64,000 nt of DNA from Duffyella gerundensis. Lineage in GTDB: Bacteria; Pseudomonadota; Gammaproteobacteria; Enterobacterales; Enterobacteriaceae. Positions 1 through 7,889 of the stretch are shown here, in pieces. The DNA is taken from assembly GCF_001517405.1 (NCBI RefSeq), contig NZ_LN907827.1, positions 3,072,915-3,136,914 of the forward strand, given 5' to 3'. The position numbers and the translations under genes were made by a program. Position 1 is the first letter of the stretch, and each line of letters opens with the position of its first letter. The notes under the pieces were generated by a model. It made no database searches and was not told where the DNA came from. It saw nothing but the letters and a program-made list of their open reading frames with translations.

Positions 1-1868
1 GGGAAGCGCTCGCTCAGCGCGCTGCCCAGCCATTCCGCAGGTTCGCGCCATTCAGCGTGACCGGCAAAGTCGCTCAGCGCATAACCGGCGATGGTTTCGC
101 TGAACAGTTCAATTTTGCCGCTGGCGGTTTTAATCGGATTAGCCTGCGCATCGGCGCGAAAATCTTCCATAAAGACATAGGGTTTATCGCCCTGTGGCAC
201 CTCAACATAGCCCTGCTGCCAGAACGCCTCGAACGACGGCCATGCCAGCCCTTTCGCCGCATGTGCCCGCGCGCAGCGCTGATAGAGATGCTCAATCCAC
301 TGCATTTCATTGCGTTTTTCGGTGAAGGTATCGCGATAGCCGAGTCGCTCAGCCAGATCGGCAAAAATATCGAAGTCGTTACGCGCCTGATGCTGAGGTT
401 TGATCGCCTGATGCATCGCCAGCACAAAACGATCCCGCGAGGAGCCGCCAATGTCGTTGCGTTCCAGCGTGGTGGTCACCGGCAGCACGATATCGGCCAT
501 CTGCGCAGCGGGCGTCCAGACAATATCCTGCACGATAACCGTATCGGGACGCTGCCAGCCTGCCACCAGCCGGTTGAGTTGCTGATGATGATGGAACGGA
601 TTGCCGCCCGCCCAGTGCACCAGATGAATATCGGGATAGCGGTGCGTTTCGCCCTGAAAAGCGTAAGGCTCGCCGGGATTCAGCAGCATATCGCTGATAC
701 GTGCTACCGGAATGGCCAGCCCGGCCGGATTAACGCCGGTGGACATCAGCGGCGCCGGCCCTTCAATGCGTGGATTACCGACGCTGTTCATGGAGCCGTG
801 ACCGAACGAGAAGCCACCGCCAGGCAGCCCCGGCTGGCCGAGCATGCTGGAGAGCGCAATCATCATCCAGTAAGGTTGTTCGCCGCGATGGGCGCGCTGC
901 ACCGAATAGGAACAGGTGATAAAGCTGCGTTTGCCACACAGCTGCTGCGCCAGCTGGCTGATGCGTGCCGCCGGAATACCGGTAATCGCGCTGGCCCACT
1001 GCGGCGTTTTTGCCACGCCGTCGCTTTCGCCGCTGAGATAGGCACGCAGCTGCGGCCAGCCAACGCAGTGCGACTGCAGAAAGGCGTTGTCCACGGCGCC
1101 GAGCCGTTCAATCTCCCAACCCAGCGCCAGCATCAGCGCCACGTCGGTGTTGGGACGAATCGGGATCCACTCCGCATTCACAAATGCCGGGCAGTCATCA
1201 CGCATCGGGCTGATATTGATCACCGGCGTGCCTTTTGCCGCCAGCCGTTGCAGTGCCGGTTTCAGGCTGTGCTCGCCCGCGCCGCCTGAGGCAACCTGCG
1301 CGTTCTTCAGCGCCAGACCACCAAAAGCGAGAAAAATCTCGGCGTGTTCCACCACGCTCGGCCAGTCGGTAACGCGACCGGTCAGCGGCATATAGGTGCC
1401 AATCACGTAAGGCAGAAAGAACTGCGCCGCGCCCCAGCTGTAGTTGCCCAGCTGATCGACGCCGCCGCCGCCCTGAAAATAGAAACGACGCACCAGCGTG
1501 CGCGCATGGTTTACGCGTCCGGCGGAAGACCAGCCGTACGAGCCGGTGAAAATCCCTTCCGCACCGTAGCGATCGCGCACACGGCGGTTCTCTTCTGCCA
1601 CCAGATCGAGAGCGGTTTCCCAGTCAACGGCGACAAAATCTTCGCGCCCCCGCAGCGTGCGATCGCTTTTTTCGCGCGATTTAAGCCAGGAACGACGCAC
1701 CATCGGCTGACGAATACGCTTATCGGAATAGACTAACTCCGGAATGGTATTGAGCATCGGCGAGGGATCGCTGTCGGCAAAAAAGGGCTCACAGCCAACC
1801 AGACGATCGTTGTCGGTTACGGCGGTAAAAGCGCCCCAGTGGGCAAGATGCGGCACGCGTTTTTTCAT
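1..1868 (-). CDS. Molybdopterin S/N-oxide reductase, BisC/TorA type (3' end outside window)
   Basis: About 622 residues are visible from an ATG at 1868; the C-terminus lies beyond position 1. The protein follows the E. coli BisC pattern from its start (a short leader, then AHWG) and has no twin-arginine signal, so a cytoplasmic enzyme reducing biotin sulfoxide, methionine sulfoxide or a related S/N-oxide is likely. The motif GNYSWGAAQ near residue 141 contains the serine (Ser144) that ligates molybdenum in the DMSO-reductase family. The motif WAGGNPFHHHQ and the segment IVLPVTTTLERND also match the family. No electron-transfer subunit is visible in the window. The gene is divergent from galR. 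Whether it is bisC itself or a paralogue cannot be decided without the C-terminus and a tree. Confidence 0.88.
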   Translation of the reverse strand, partial: MKKRVPHLAHWGAFTAVTDNDRLVGCEPFFADSDPSPMLNTIPELVYSDKRIRQPMVRRSWLKSREKSDRTLRGREDFVAVDWETALDLVAEENRRVRDRYGAEGIFTGSYGWSSAGRVNHARTLVRRFYFQGGGGVDQLGNYSWGAAQFFLPYVIGTYMPLTGRVTDWPSVVEHAEIFLAFGGLALKNAQVASGGAGEHSLKPALQRLAAKGTPVINISPMRDDCPAFVNAEWIPIRPNTDVALMLALGWEIERLGAVDNAFLQSHCVGWPQLRAYLSGESDGVAKTPQWASAITGIPAARISQLAQQLCGKRSFITCSYSVQRAHRGEQPYWMMIALSSMLGQPGLPGGGFSFGHGSMNSVGNPRIEGPAPLMSTGVNPAGLAIPVARISDMLLNPGEPYAFQGETHRYPDIHLVHWAGGNPFHHHQQLNRLVAGWQRPDTVIVQDIVWTPAAQMADIVLPVTTTLERNDIGGSSRDRFVLAMHQAIKPQHQARNDFDIFADLAERLGYRDTFTEKRNEMQWIEHLYQRCARAHAAKGLAWPSFEAFWQQGYVEVPQGDKPYVFMEDFRADAQANPIKTASGKIELFSETIAGYALSDFAGHAEWREPAEWLGSALSERF

Positions 1869-2036
1869 AGTCAATTTCTGGCAGGCGGGAGAACAGGAGC
1901 CACAGAATAGCATTTTTGCGCCGCGTCGCCAGCGTTGCCGCCCGCGCAACATGCCGCTGAAACTCACCGCTTTTGCGACGAAACTGGCATTCTGTTGGCT
2001 TGAACCAGACACGCTTTTCCGTAACACTGGAGCCAT

Positions 2037-2052
2037 GTGTAAACGTTTACCC
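2037..2052 (+). promoter_or_regulatory. GalR-type operator upstream of galR
   Basis: The sequence GTGTAAACGTTTACCC fits the GalR/GalS operator pattern GTGNAANCGNTTNCAC except near its last bases. It ends 17 bases before the galR start codon and lies in the 201-base divergent gap with the reductase gene. Autoregulation of galR is the natural reading; an effect on the reductase gene is possible but unproven. Confidence 0.72.
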
Positions 2053-2069
2053 AGGATGTATGCAAACGC

Positions 2070-3071
2070 ATGGCCACGATAAAGGATGTAGCCCGTCTGG
2101 CGGGCGTGTCGGTCGCAACGGTTTCGCGCGTGATTAACAATTCGCCGAAAGCCAGTGAGAGTTCCCGTCAGGCCGTCGGCAGCGCGATGGAAGCGCTGCA
2201 ATACCATCCCAACGCCAATGCACGCGCGCTGGCACAACAATCCACCGAAACCATCGGCCTGATTGTGGGCGACGTTTCCGACCCTTTTTTCGGCGCAATG
2301 GTCAAAGCGGTGGATGAAGTGGCCGGAGAGACCGGCAACTTTTTGCTGATTGGAAACGGTTATCACAACGAGCAAAAAGAGCGGCTGGCAATTGAGCAGC
2401 TAATGCGCCATCGCTGCGCGGCGCTGGTGGTCCACGCCAAGCAAATTCAGGACAGCGAACTGATTGCGCTGATGAAGCAGATTCCCGGCATGGTGCTGCT
2501 GAACCGGCTGCTGCCGGGGTTTGAATCACGCTGCATTGCGCTGGACGATCGCTACGGTGCCTGGCTGGCAACTCGCCATCTGATTCAGCAGGGGCATCAG
2601 AACATCGCGTTTATCTGCTCAACGCACCATATTTCCGATGCGGAAGATCGGCTACGCGGCTATTACGACGCGTTACGCGAGCACGATTTGCCCTGCAACG
2701 ATCGGCTGGTAGCTTTTGGCGAGCCGGATGAACGCGGCGGCGAACAGGCGATGACCGAGCTGTTAGGCCGCGGCAAAACCTTCACCGCCGTTGCCTGTTA
2801 CAATGATTCGATGGCTGCCGGTGCGCTGGCGGTGCTCAGCGATAACGGTATCGTGGTGCCCGAGGCGATGTCGCTGATCGGCTTCGACGATGTGCTGGTT
2901 TCCCGTTACGTGCGTCCTCGCCTGACCACCATCCGCTATCCGATTGTCACCATGGCGCAGCAGGCCGCCGCGCTGGCCCTCGCGCTGGCAAACGGCCAGC
3001 CGCTGCCGGAAGTGACGAATATGTTTAGCCCAACGCTGGTGAGACGGCATTCCGTTAGTGGACCGGGATAA
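2070..3071 (+). CDS. galR: Galactose operon repressor GalR
   Basis: This 333-residue LacI-family protein is nearly identical to E. coli GalR through the DNA-binding part, which begins MATIKDVARLAGVSVATVSR and includes the hinge helix NANARALAQ. The periplasmic-binding-protein-like domain carries GalR hallmarks such as NGYHNEQKER and LIGFDDVLVSRYVRP. It should repress galactose uptake and catabolism genes and release DNA on binding galactose. The start follows an AGGATG ribosome-binding site at 2053-2058. It lacks the short C-terminal extension seen in E. coli GalR (343 residues). In E. coli galR is next to lysA; here a PTS cluster separates them. A matching operator sits before galP at 54391. 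Confidence 0.97.
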   Translation: MATIKDVARLAGVSVATVSRVINNSPKASESSRQAVGSAMEALQYHPNANARALAQQSTETIGLIVGDVSDPFFGAMVKAVDEVAGETGNFLLIGNGYHNEQKERLAIEQLMRHRCAALVVHAKQIQDSELIALMKQIPGMVLLNRLLPGFESRCIALDDRYGAWLATRHLIQQGHQNIAFICSTHHISDAEDRLRGYYDALREHDLPCNDRLVAFGEPDERGGEQAMTELLGRGKTFTAVACYNDSMAAGALAVLSDNGIVVPEAMSLIGFDDVLVSRYVRPRLTTIRYPIVTMAQQAAALALALANGQPLPEVTNMFSPTLVRRHSVSGPG

Positions 3072-3073
3072 GG

Positions 3074-3320
3074 GGGGATTAGCCTTGAGGCGGCGGGCCT
3101 TTTAAGGTCAGCGACCGGGGATTAGCCTTGAGGCGGCAGGCCTTTTAAGGACCAGGTCAAAAGCCAGGTCAAGGGCCATTTCGTTCTGCCCTTCGGGCCG
3201 CCCGAGCAGGGGCGGCAGTCGCCCCGGCCCTGCTCGGGCAGGCTTTAGCCTGTACGAAATCGCTTTTGACCTGGCCCTGCTCGGCCTGCCTGAAGGCAGT
3301 ACGAAATAGCTTTTGACCTT
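3074..3320. repeat. Repeat-rich intergenic element with direct repeats and a strong hairpin
   Basis: The 329-base gap between galR and the GntR gene is built of repeats. A 34-base unit beginning GGGGATTAGCCTTGAGG occurs at 3074-3107 and 3117-3150 with one mismatch. A 21-base unit, GTACGAAATCGCTTTTGACC plus T, occurs at 3252-3272 and 3299-3319 with one mismatch. An inverted, imperfect copy of the latter lies around 3154-3184. Between them, 3200-3211 (GCCCGAGCAGGG) pairs perfectly with 3228-3239. An open frame crosses this stretch on the minus strand but looks like an artefact of the repeats. I do not recognise the element; a genus-specific intergenic repeat family is the likeliest explanation. 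Confidence 0.75.
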
Positions 3321-3400
3321 AAGAAGCCGCCTGCCAGGCACAACGCAAAGCCGCCCGCTTTCGGGCAAACCCGCTGCCCTTTCTGGCCCAGCCCCCACTC

Positions 3401-4174
3401 CTACATCAGCTTGCCCTGGAAAATTGGCACCGATTCAAACAGATAACCATCGAAATCCGGAGCGTTAGCATCCGAGATTTCAAGCAGCGTGTTTTTTACA
3501 TTTTCCAGGTGCTGCCACATCGCCTGCCATGAACCCATCACGTCGCGGCGTCGCAGCGCGGCGAGAATAGTCTGGTGCTCACTCAGCCACTTAAGGCGAT
3601 AGCTGCGGGTTTCAATGTGCGCACGGAGCTGTTGCCATAAGGGATTGTTTTCATGATGGCGCCAGACGCTGGTCACGGTATCCAGCAACATCTGATTTTG
3701 CGTGGCGCCCGCCAGCAGCAGATGAAACAGCTTATCGTTATCCTGGCTGCTGTCGTTCATGGCGATGGCACGCTGTTCCTGCTCCAGCGTGCGGCGCAGA
3801 TTCTCAATATCCGCTTTGGTCGCCATGCGGGCAGCAAAGGCGGCGATGTTACTCTCCAACAGCTGACGCGCCTGTAGCATCTCAAACGGGCCAACGTCAC
3901 TGCGAAAAAAGGCCTCTTCTTCATCACTGGTGGCGGAAGGAATGCGCATCACATACACGCCGGAGCTTTGCCGGATATCAACGGTGCCCTCCAGCTCCAG
4001 CATCAATAACGCTTCGCGCACGATAGTGCGGCTGACGCCCCAAGTTTCGGCAATGGCGCGTTCGGTCGGCAAGCGCGAGCCCACCGCATACATGCCATCG
4101 ATAATTTGCTGGCGCAGGTGCTGGCCAATCTCCTGATACTGCTTCTTTTCTTGCGGCACTGCACCCTTCTCCAC
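3401..4174 (-). CDS. GntR/FadR-family regulator, UxuR/ExuR-like
   Basis: This 257-residue protein has an N-terminal winged-helix GntR domain (about residues 10-78, including RLPTERAIAETWGVSRTIVR) and a C-terminal FCD ligand-binding domain. The C-terminus resembles E. coli UxuR and ExuR closely: GPFEMLQARQLLESNIA, AMWQHLENVKNTLLE and DGYLFES are shared. Conserved FCD histidines are present (in LFHLLLAG and SEHQTILAAL). The start is GTG at 4174 behind an AAGGTG ribosome-binding site. It lies about 100 bases downstream of, and co-oriented with, a beta-glucoside PTS operon rather than hexuronate genes. Palindromes of the TTGGTATACCAA type in that operon's promoter match the kind of site known for UxuR/ExuR, so local control is inferred. 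Confidence 0.85.
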   Translation of the reverse strand: MEKGAVPQEKKQYQEIGQHLRQQIIDGMYAVGSRLPTERAIAETWGVSRTIVREALLMLELEGTVDIRQSSGVYVMRIPSATSDEEEAFFRSDVGPFEMLQARQLLESNIAAFAARMATKADIENLRRTLEQEQRAIAMNDSSQDNDKLFHLLLAGATQNQMLLDTVTSVWRHHENNPLWQQLRAHIETRSYRLKWLSEHQTILAALRRRDVMGSWQAMWQHLENVKNTLLEISDANAPDFDGYLFESVPIFQGKLM

Positions 4175-4234
4175 GTGATCACCTTAACCCTTAACGAACA
4201 GATAAAATCGTCAGCGCATATGATGATACGTTAT

Positions 4235-4257
4235 GCGCCGCCTGGCTGCGGCAGCGC
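4235..4257 (-). terminator. Stem-loop after the PTS EIIB gene
   Basis: The segment GCGCCGCC..GGCAGCGC folds into an imperfect GC-rich hairpin just after the EIIB stop codon. There is no clear U-run, so partial termination or mRNA protection is as likely as full termination. Confidence 0.35.
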
Positions 4258-4274
4258 ATTATGACGATGAAGCG

Positions 4275-4592
4275 CTAGTTTACCAAAGCCAGCGCCTGAT
4301 CGAGTACTTTTGCACCATTGAGCGTGCCGTAAGCCACGGAATCGATCACCGCGATGGGAATCTGATGGCTGTCGGTGAGTTTGCGGTTCTCCTCCAGCTT
4401 GAAGCGCACCTGCGGCCCAAGCAGCACCACCGCCACCTCGCCGGGATTGTTTTCCAGCTCTTCGCGCAGGTTCTGCTCCGGAATGGCATAAATGTGATAG
4501 CTCAGGCCACGGGCGGCCGCCTCTTTTTCCATCCGCGTCACCACCATTGAGGTAGACATGCCTGCAGCGCAGGCGAGTACGATACGTTTCAT
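4275..4592 (-). CDS. PTS lactose/cellobiose-family EIIB component
   Basis: This 105-residue cytoplasmic protein starts MKRIVLACAAGMSTS, where Cys8 is the phosphorylated cysteine of the cellobiose/chitobiose EIIB fold. It accepts phosphate from EIIA and passes it to the sugar during transport by EIIC. The ATG at 4592 is preferred over an upstream in-frame start because it follows a strong AAGGAG site and matches the family length of ChbB. The upstream glucosidase stop is 10 bases away, so the genes are cotranscribed in the order EIIC, glucosidase, EIIB. Confidence 0.93.
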   Translation of the reverse strand: MKRIVLACAAGMSTSMVVTRMEKEAAARGLSYHIYAIPEQNLREELENNPGEVAVVLLGPQVRFKLEENRKLTDSHQIPIAVIDSVAYGTLNGAKVLDQALALVN

Positions 4593-4602
4593 GGGTAACT
4601 CC

Positions 4603-6030
4603 TTATTTATCCTCATCATCCAGCGTGAGGGTTAACTGTCGGCTGTCGCGCAGCGTGCGGAACCAGTGCGCGGATTTTTTCATCCGGCGCTGACGTTGAT
4701 GCTCAAGATCGATCTCAATCAGGCCGTAGCGATTTTTAAAGGCGTTCATCGGTGAGACGTTGTCCGTAAACGCCCACAGCATGTAACCCAGACAGTTACA
4801 GCCCGCTTCGCGTGCCAGCAGTGCCTGGTAAAGATGCTCAGCGATAAAATTGATGCGGTAATCGTCCTGAATTTCGCCATTTTCCTGACGAAAACGCGCT
4901 TCATTTTCGATGCCCATACCGTTTTCGGCGATAAACCACGGAAAATTGCCATATTCCTGCTTCATGCGCTGCGCCATATCCCAGACGATGCGCGGCTGAA
5001 TTTCCCAGCCGCGTGACGGGTTCATCCGTCGTCCCGGCAGCTCAAAGTGCTCGTAATAAAAGGCGGGATGAAAAGGCGTTTCCGCATGCCAGGCGCGCGA
5101 CGGCGCTTTTACCCGATGCGGATAATAAAGATTCAGCCCAACCTCATCGACGCGATGTTCGGCGATCAGCGCCAGCTCTTCGGCAGTATAATCCCATTGA
5201 ATATCATGTTTTTGCAGCAGCGCCATCAGCTCGGCGGGATAAGCGCCTTTGATCGCCGGATCGAGAAACACGCGGTTGTAGAACAGATCGTAGATCTCCG
5301 CCGCCTGCTGATCGTGGGCGGCCGCAGAACGCGGATAGGTCACTTCGGGATTGAGAATCGTACCGACGCTGCCGCTGTAGCCCTGTTCACGAAACAGCTT
5401 CACCACCTTCGCCGTGGCGAGATTTTTATGGTGGTTCCACTGCATCCAGGTGTGGGTGTTCTGCTGATAAGGCCAGCGCAGCGCATCGAGATAGACCCGC
5501 GTCTGCACCACAATCGGCTCGTTAAACACAAACCAGCGCGAAACGCGACCGGCATAGCGGGCAAAAACCTGGTCGGCGTAACGGGTAAACAGCTCAACCA
5601 CATGTTTGGATGCCCAGCCGCCGTACTGTTCCAGCAGCACCGCCGGCAATTCGTAATGCTCCAGACAGAGCATCAGCTCAATGCCCTGCGCCTCCAGCGC
5701 ATCGATCAGCCGATCGTAATAAGCCGCATACTCTTCATCTACTGTGCCCTGTTCGTAGTCGGTGAGAAAACGCGACCAGTTGATCGAGGTGCGGTAGTGC
5801 GTCAGCCCGGCGGCCTTCATCAATGCCACATCTTCCTCGAAGCGGTTAATGAAATCGGTCGCCACCGCCGGGCCGTAGCCGTTGTGCCAGACGTGGCGGT
5901 CCTGCTTGTACCAGGCGTCGAGATAAGAATCCTGGCCTGCTTTTTTGCCGCTCCAGCCTTCGGTTTGCCAGGCGGAGGCCGCCGCACCGAGAATGAAGTC
6001 GTCGGGAATGGCTATCTGCTGCTTGCTCAT
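4603..6030 (-). CDS. GH1 6-phospho-beta-glucosidase of the PTS cluster
   Basis: This 475-residue glycoside hydrolase family 1 enzyme should cleave a 6-phosphorylated beta-glucoside or cello-oligosaccharide delivered by the neighbouring PTS. The acid/base glutamate is Glu171 in FNEP and the nucleophile is Glu369 in AENG; the family start motif FILGAAASAWQTEG is also present. It is clearly distinct from the BglA homologue at 23353, with many insertions and different loops. The start follows an AAGGAG site, and the EIIC stop codon lies nine bases upstream. The exact substrate (cellobiose, lichenan fragments, arbutin or salicin) cannot be read from sequence alone. Confidence 0.93.
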   Translation of the reverse strand: MSKQQIAIPDDFILGAAASAWQTEGWSGKKAGQDSYLDAWYKQDRHVWHNGYGPAVATDFINRFEEDVALMKAAGLTHYRTSINWSRFLTDYEQGTVDEEYAAYYDRLIDALEAQGIELMLCLEHYELPAVLLEQYGGWASKHVVELFTRYADQVFARYAGRVSRWFVFNEPIVVQTRVYLDALRWPYQQNTHTWMQWNHHKNLATAKVVKLFREQGYSGSVGTILNPEVTYPRSAAAHDQQAAEIYDLFYNRVFLDPAIKGAYPAELMALLQKHDIQWDYTAEELALIAEHRVDEVGLNLYYPHRVKAPSRAWHAETPFHPAFYYEHFELPGRRMNPSRGWEIQPRIVWDMAQRMKQEYGNFPWFIAENGMGIENEARFRQENGEIQDDYRINFIAEHLYQALLAREAGCNCLGYMLWAFTDNVSPMNAFKNRYGLIEIDLEHQRQRRMKKSAHWFRTLRDSRQLTLTLDDEDK

Positions 6031-6039
6031 GATATCTCC

Positions 6040-7377
6040 TTAGTTTTGCACGGCATCAGTCTGCGCCAGCTTCGCCTCGGCGGCTTCTGCACGGCGCGCG
6101 GCAACTTTGACAAACGGCAGGTAAATCAGCACCGACACCACAATGCAGACAATTTGAGTTAAAACCGCGCCCATCGATCCGGCAGTAGAGAGCCAGGCGT
6201 TAATGATTGGCGGCGTGGTCCAGGGCACCATCACCACCGCTTTACCGGCAAAACCCATCGCGGTGGCGAAGTAGCCGATCGATCCGGTGATCAGCGGCGT
6301 GATAATGAACGGGATCGCGAGGATCGGATTTAGCATGATCGGCATACCAAAAATCACCGGCTCATTGATGTTGAACAGACCCGGTCCGATGGAAAGTTTG
6401 GCAATTTCCCGCATCTCTTTGCGTTTGGTGGCCAGCAGAACCGCGCTGAGCAGGCCAATGGTCAGGCCGGAACCGCCAATGCTCATGTAAACATCCCAGA
6501 ATGGCATAGTGATGATGTTCGGCGCCTCAATGCCCTGCTCGAAGGCGTTCATATTGACCAGAATGGCGCCGAGCAGCAGCGGCTCGCGAATCGGTTTGAC
6601 CATTTGATTGCCGTGAATACCGATCACCCAAAACAGCTGGGCAACGAACATCAGCAGCAGAATGCCCCATAGACTCTGCACCACCGATTCCAGCGGCTCC
6701 TGCACCACTTTGTACACCGCATCATAGAGATACATGCCGGTGACGCGGTGGAAGATAAAACCAAAAACGGCGACGGCAGAGACGGTGATCAGCGACGGAA
6801 TCAGCGCGGAAAACGAGGCGGCAACGTTGGGCGGCACGGTGTCAGGCATTTTGATCTTTAAGCGATCGATGTTCTCCAGCCGACAGTAGATCTCCACCGA
6901 CAGAATGGCGATGAACATGCCGAGAAACAGGCTCTTGGTATCAGAAAACTGTTTTGCCAGCACGTCGGTCACCAGCTGCATTTCACCGTTGACCATCATC
7001 TGCAACGTGGTCGGCGTAACGGAAATAAAGCAGATGATCGCCAGCAGGCCGGGAAACAGCGTTTTAATACCGTTGATGCGGCCCAGTTCGATACCAATTA
7101 AAAACACCGCGCCAATATTGAGAAAGCTCAGCGTGGCGTAGTTAATGCTGCTGGTGATCGGCTTCAGGTCGGCCAGAAAGCTCAGTGACGCGAAGCTGGC
7201 GAGACCATTTTTCGGATCCAGCACCATGTTGGAGATCAGCACGGAAAAAGCACCGACGATGATCACCGGCATCAGGGTGATAAACGACGCTTTGATCGCC
7301 ATGATGTAGCGATAACTGTTGAAGCGGGTAGCGAAGCTGCCCAGCGAGTCAATAAGTCGATCCTGTAGAGACATCAT
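6040..7377 (-). CDS. PTS lactose/cellobiose-family EIIC permease
   Basis: This 445-residue polytopic inner-membrane protein belongs to the lactose-N,N-diacetylchitobiose EIIC family. It has about ten hydrophobic segments, for example FITLMPVIIVGAFSVLISNM near the N-terminus, and the typical sugar-site region GPGLFNINEPVIFGMPIMLN. It imports and phosphorylates the sugar together with EIIB (4275-4592) and EIIA (7558-7875). Two adjacent ATG codons (7377 and 7374) are both possible starts behind a GAGG site. It is the first gene of the minus-strand operon and faces the EIIA gene across a 180-base promoter region. Confidence 0.93.
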   Translation of the reverse strand: MMSLQDRLIDSLGSFATRFNSYRYIMAIKASFITLMPVIIVGAFSVLISNMVLDPKNGLASFASLSFLADLKPITSSINYATLSFLNIGAVFLIGIELGRINGIKTLFPGLLAIICFISVTPTTLQMMVNGEMQLVTDVLAKQFSDTKSLFLGMFIAILSVEIYCRLENIDRLKIKMPDTVPPNVAASFSALIPSLITVSAVAVFGFIFHRVTGMYLYDAVYKVVQEPLESVVQSLWGILLLMFVAQLFWVIGIHGNQMVKPIREPLLLGAILVNMNAFEQGIEAPNIITMPFWDVYMSIGGSGLTIGLLSAVLLATKRKEMREIAKLSIGPGLFNINEPVIFGMPIMLNPILAIPFIITPLITGSIGYFATAMGFAGKAVVMVPWTTPPIINAWLSTAGSMGAVLTQIVCIVVSVLIYLPFVKVAARRAEAAEAKLAQTDAVQN

Positions 7378-7437
7378 TCATACCTCAGGTAAGAGAGTTG
7401 GCATCCCGTTATGTGCCTTCTACGGATTCCTTTCGCG

Positions 7438-7543
7438 TGGCATACCAAAAATAACCTGCGCAGCGTTTTTTTCTGTGACAAGGCTCCCGGAACCGATTTT
7501 TGGTATTCCGGTACGATGAATATTCCAATATTGGCATACCAAT
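7438..7543. promoter_or_regulatory. Divergent promoter with TTGGTATACCAA-type operators
   Basis: The 180-base gap between the EIIC and EIIA genes contains a 14-base inverted repeat, ATTGGCATACCAAT at 7530-7543. There is a close copy TGGCATACCAAAAAT at 7438-7452 and a degenerate copy TTTGGTATTCC around 7499-7509. The motif resembles UxuR/ExuR operators. The 7530 site ends 14 bases before the EIIA start codon, a position suited to repression. The neighbouring UxuR-like GntR protein is the obvious candidate; this link is inference. Confidence 0.68.
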
Positions 7544-7557
7544 AGCGAGAATGGCGT

Positions 7558-7875
7558 ATGGATTATGAACAGGTGATGATGGAACTACTGATCAGCGCGG
7601 GTGAAGCGCGATCGCAGGCGATGATGGCGATTCAGTTTGCGCGGCGACGCGCCTGGCAGGAAGCGGACGATGCGCTACTGGCTTCAGCGGCGGCGGCGAA
7701 AGAGGCGCACAAGGTGCAGACGGCGCTGATTGGTGCAGATGAAGGCGAAGGCAAGGTGCCGGTGACGCTGATCCTGGTTCATGCCCAGGATCATCTGATG
7801 AACGCCCTGCTCTGCCGCGATCTGGCAGAAGAGCTGGTGTTATTGCGAAAAGAGATGGCGCAGCCGCCTTGCTGA
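7558..7875 (+). CDS. PTS lactose/cellobiose-family EIIA component
   Basis: This 105-residue all-helical cytoplasmic protein matches the lactose/cellobiose EIIA family (ChbA/LacF type). His75 in LILVHAQDHLM is the expected phosphorylation site, and the N-terminal MMELLISAGEARSQAM pattern fits the first helix. It would carry phosphate from HPr to EIIB. It is transcribed divergently from the other three cluster genes, which lack an EIIA of their own, so both transcripts are needed for a working transporter. Its ribosome-binding site is weak (GCGAGA). A short stem (CCGCCTT/AAGGCGG, 7864-7883) overlaps the stop codon at the convergent junction with lysA. Confidence 0.93.
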   Translation: MDYEQVMMELLISAGEARSQAMMAIQFARRRAWQEADDALLASAAAAKEAHKVQTALIGADEGEGKVPVTLILVHAQDHLMNALLCRDLAEELVLLRKEMAQPPC

Positions 7876-7889
7876 GAAGGCGGTCTGGC

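Noticed and set aside
57..1289. A 410-codon open frame on the plus strand
   Set aside because: It is antisense to the molybdoenzyme gene, has no recognisable family features and is rich in His/Arg/Gln as expected from reading this GC-rich code backwards.
3108..3398. A 96-codon minus-strand frame in the repeat region
   Set aside because: Its sequence is made of the direct and inverted repeats and lacks a plausible protein character.
5047..6162. A 371-codon open frame on the plus strand opposite the GH1 gene
   Set aside because: Antisense shadow of an unmistakable glycoside hydrolase; no ribosome-binding site or domain.
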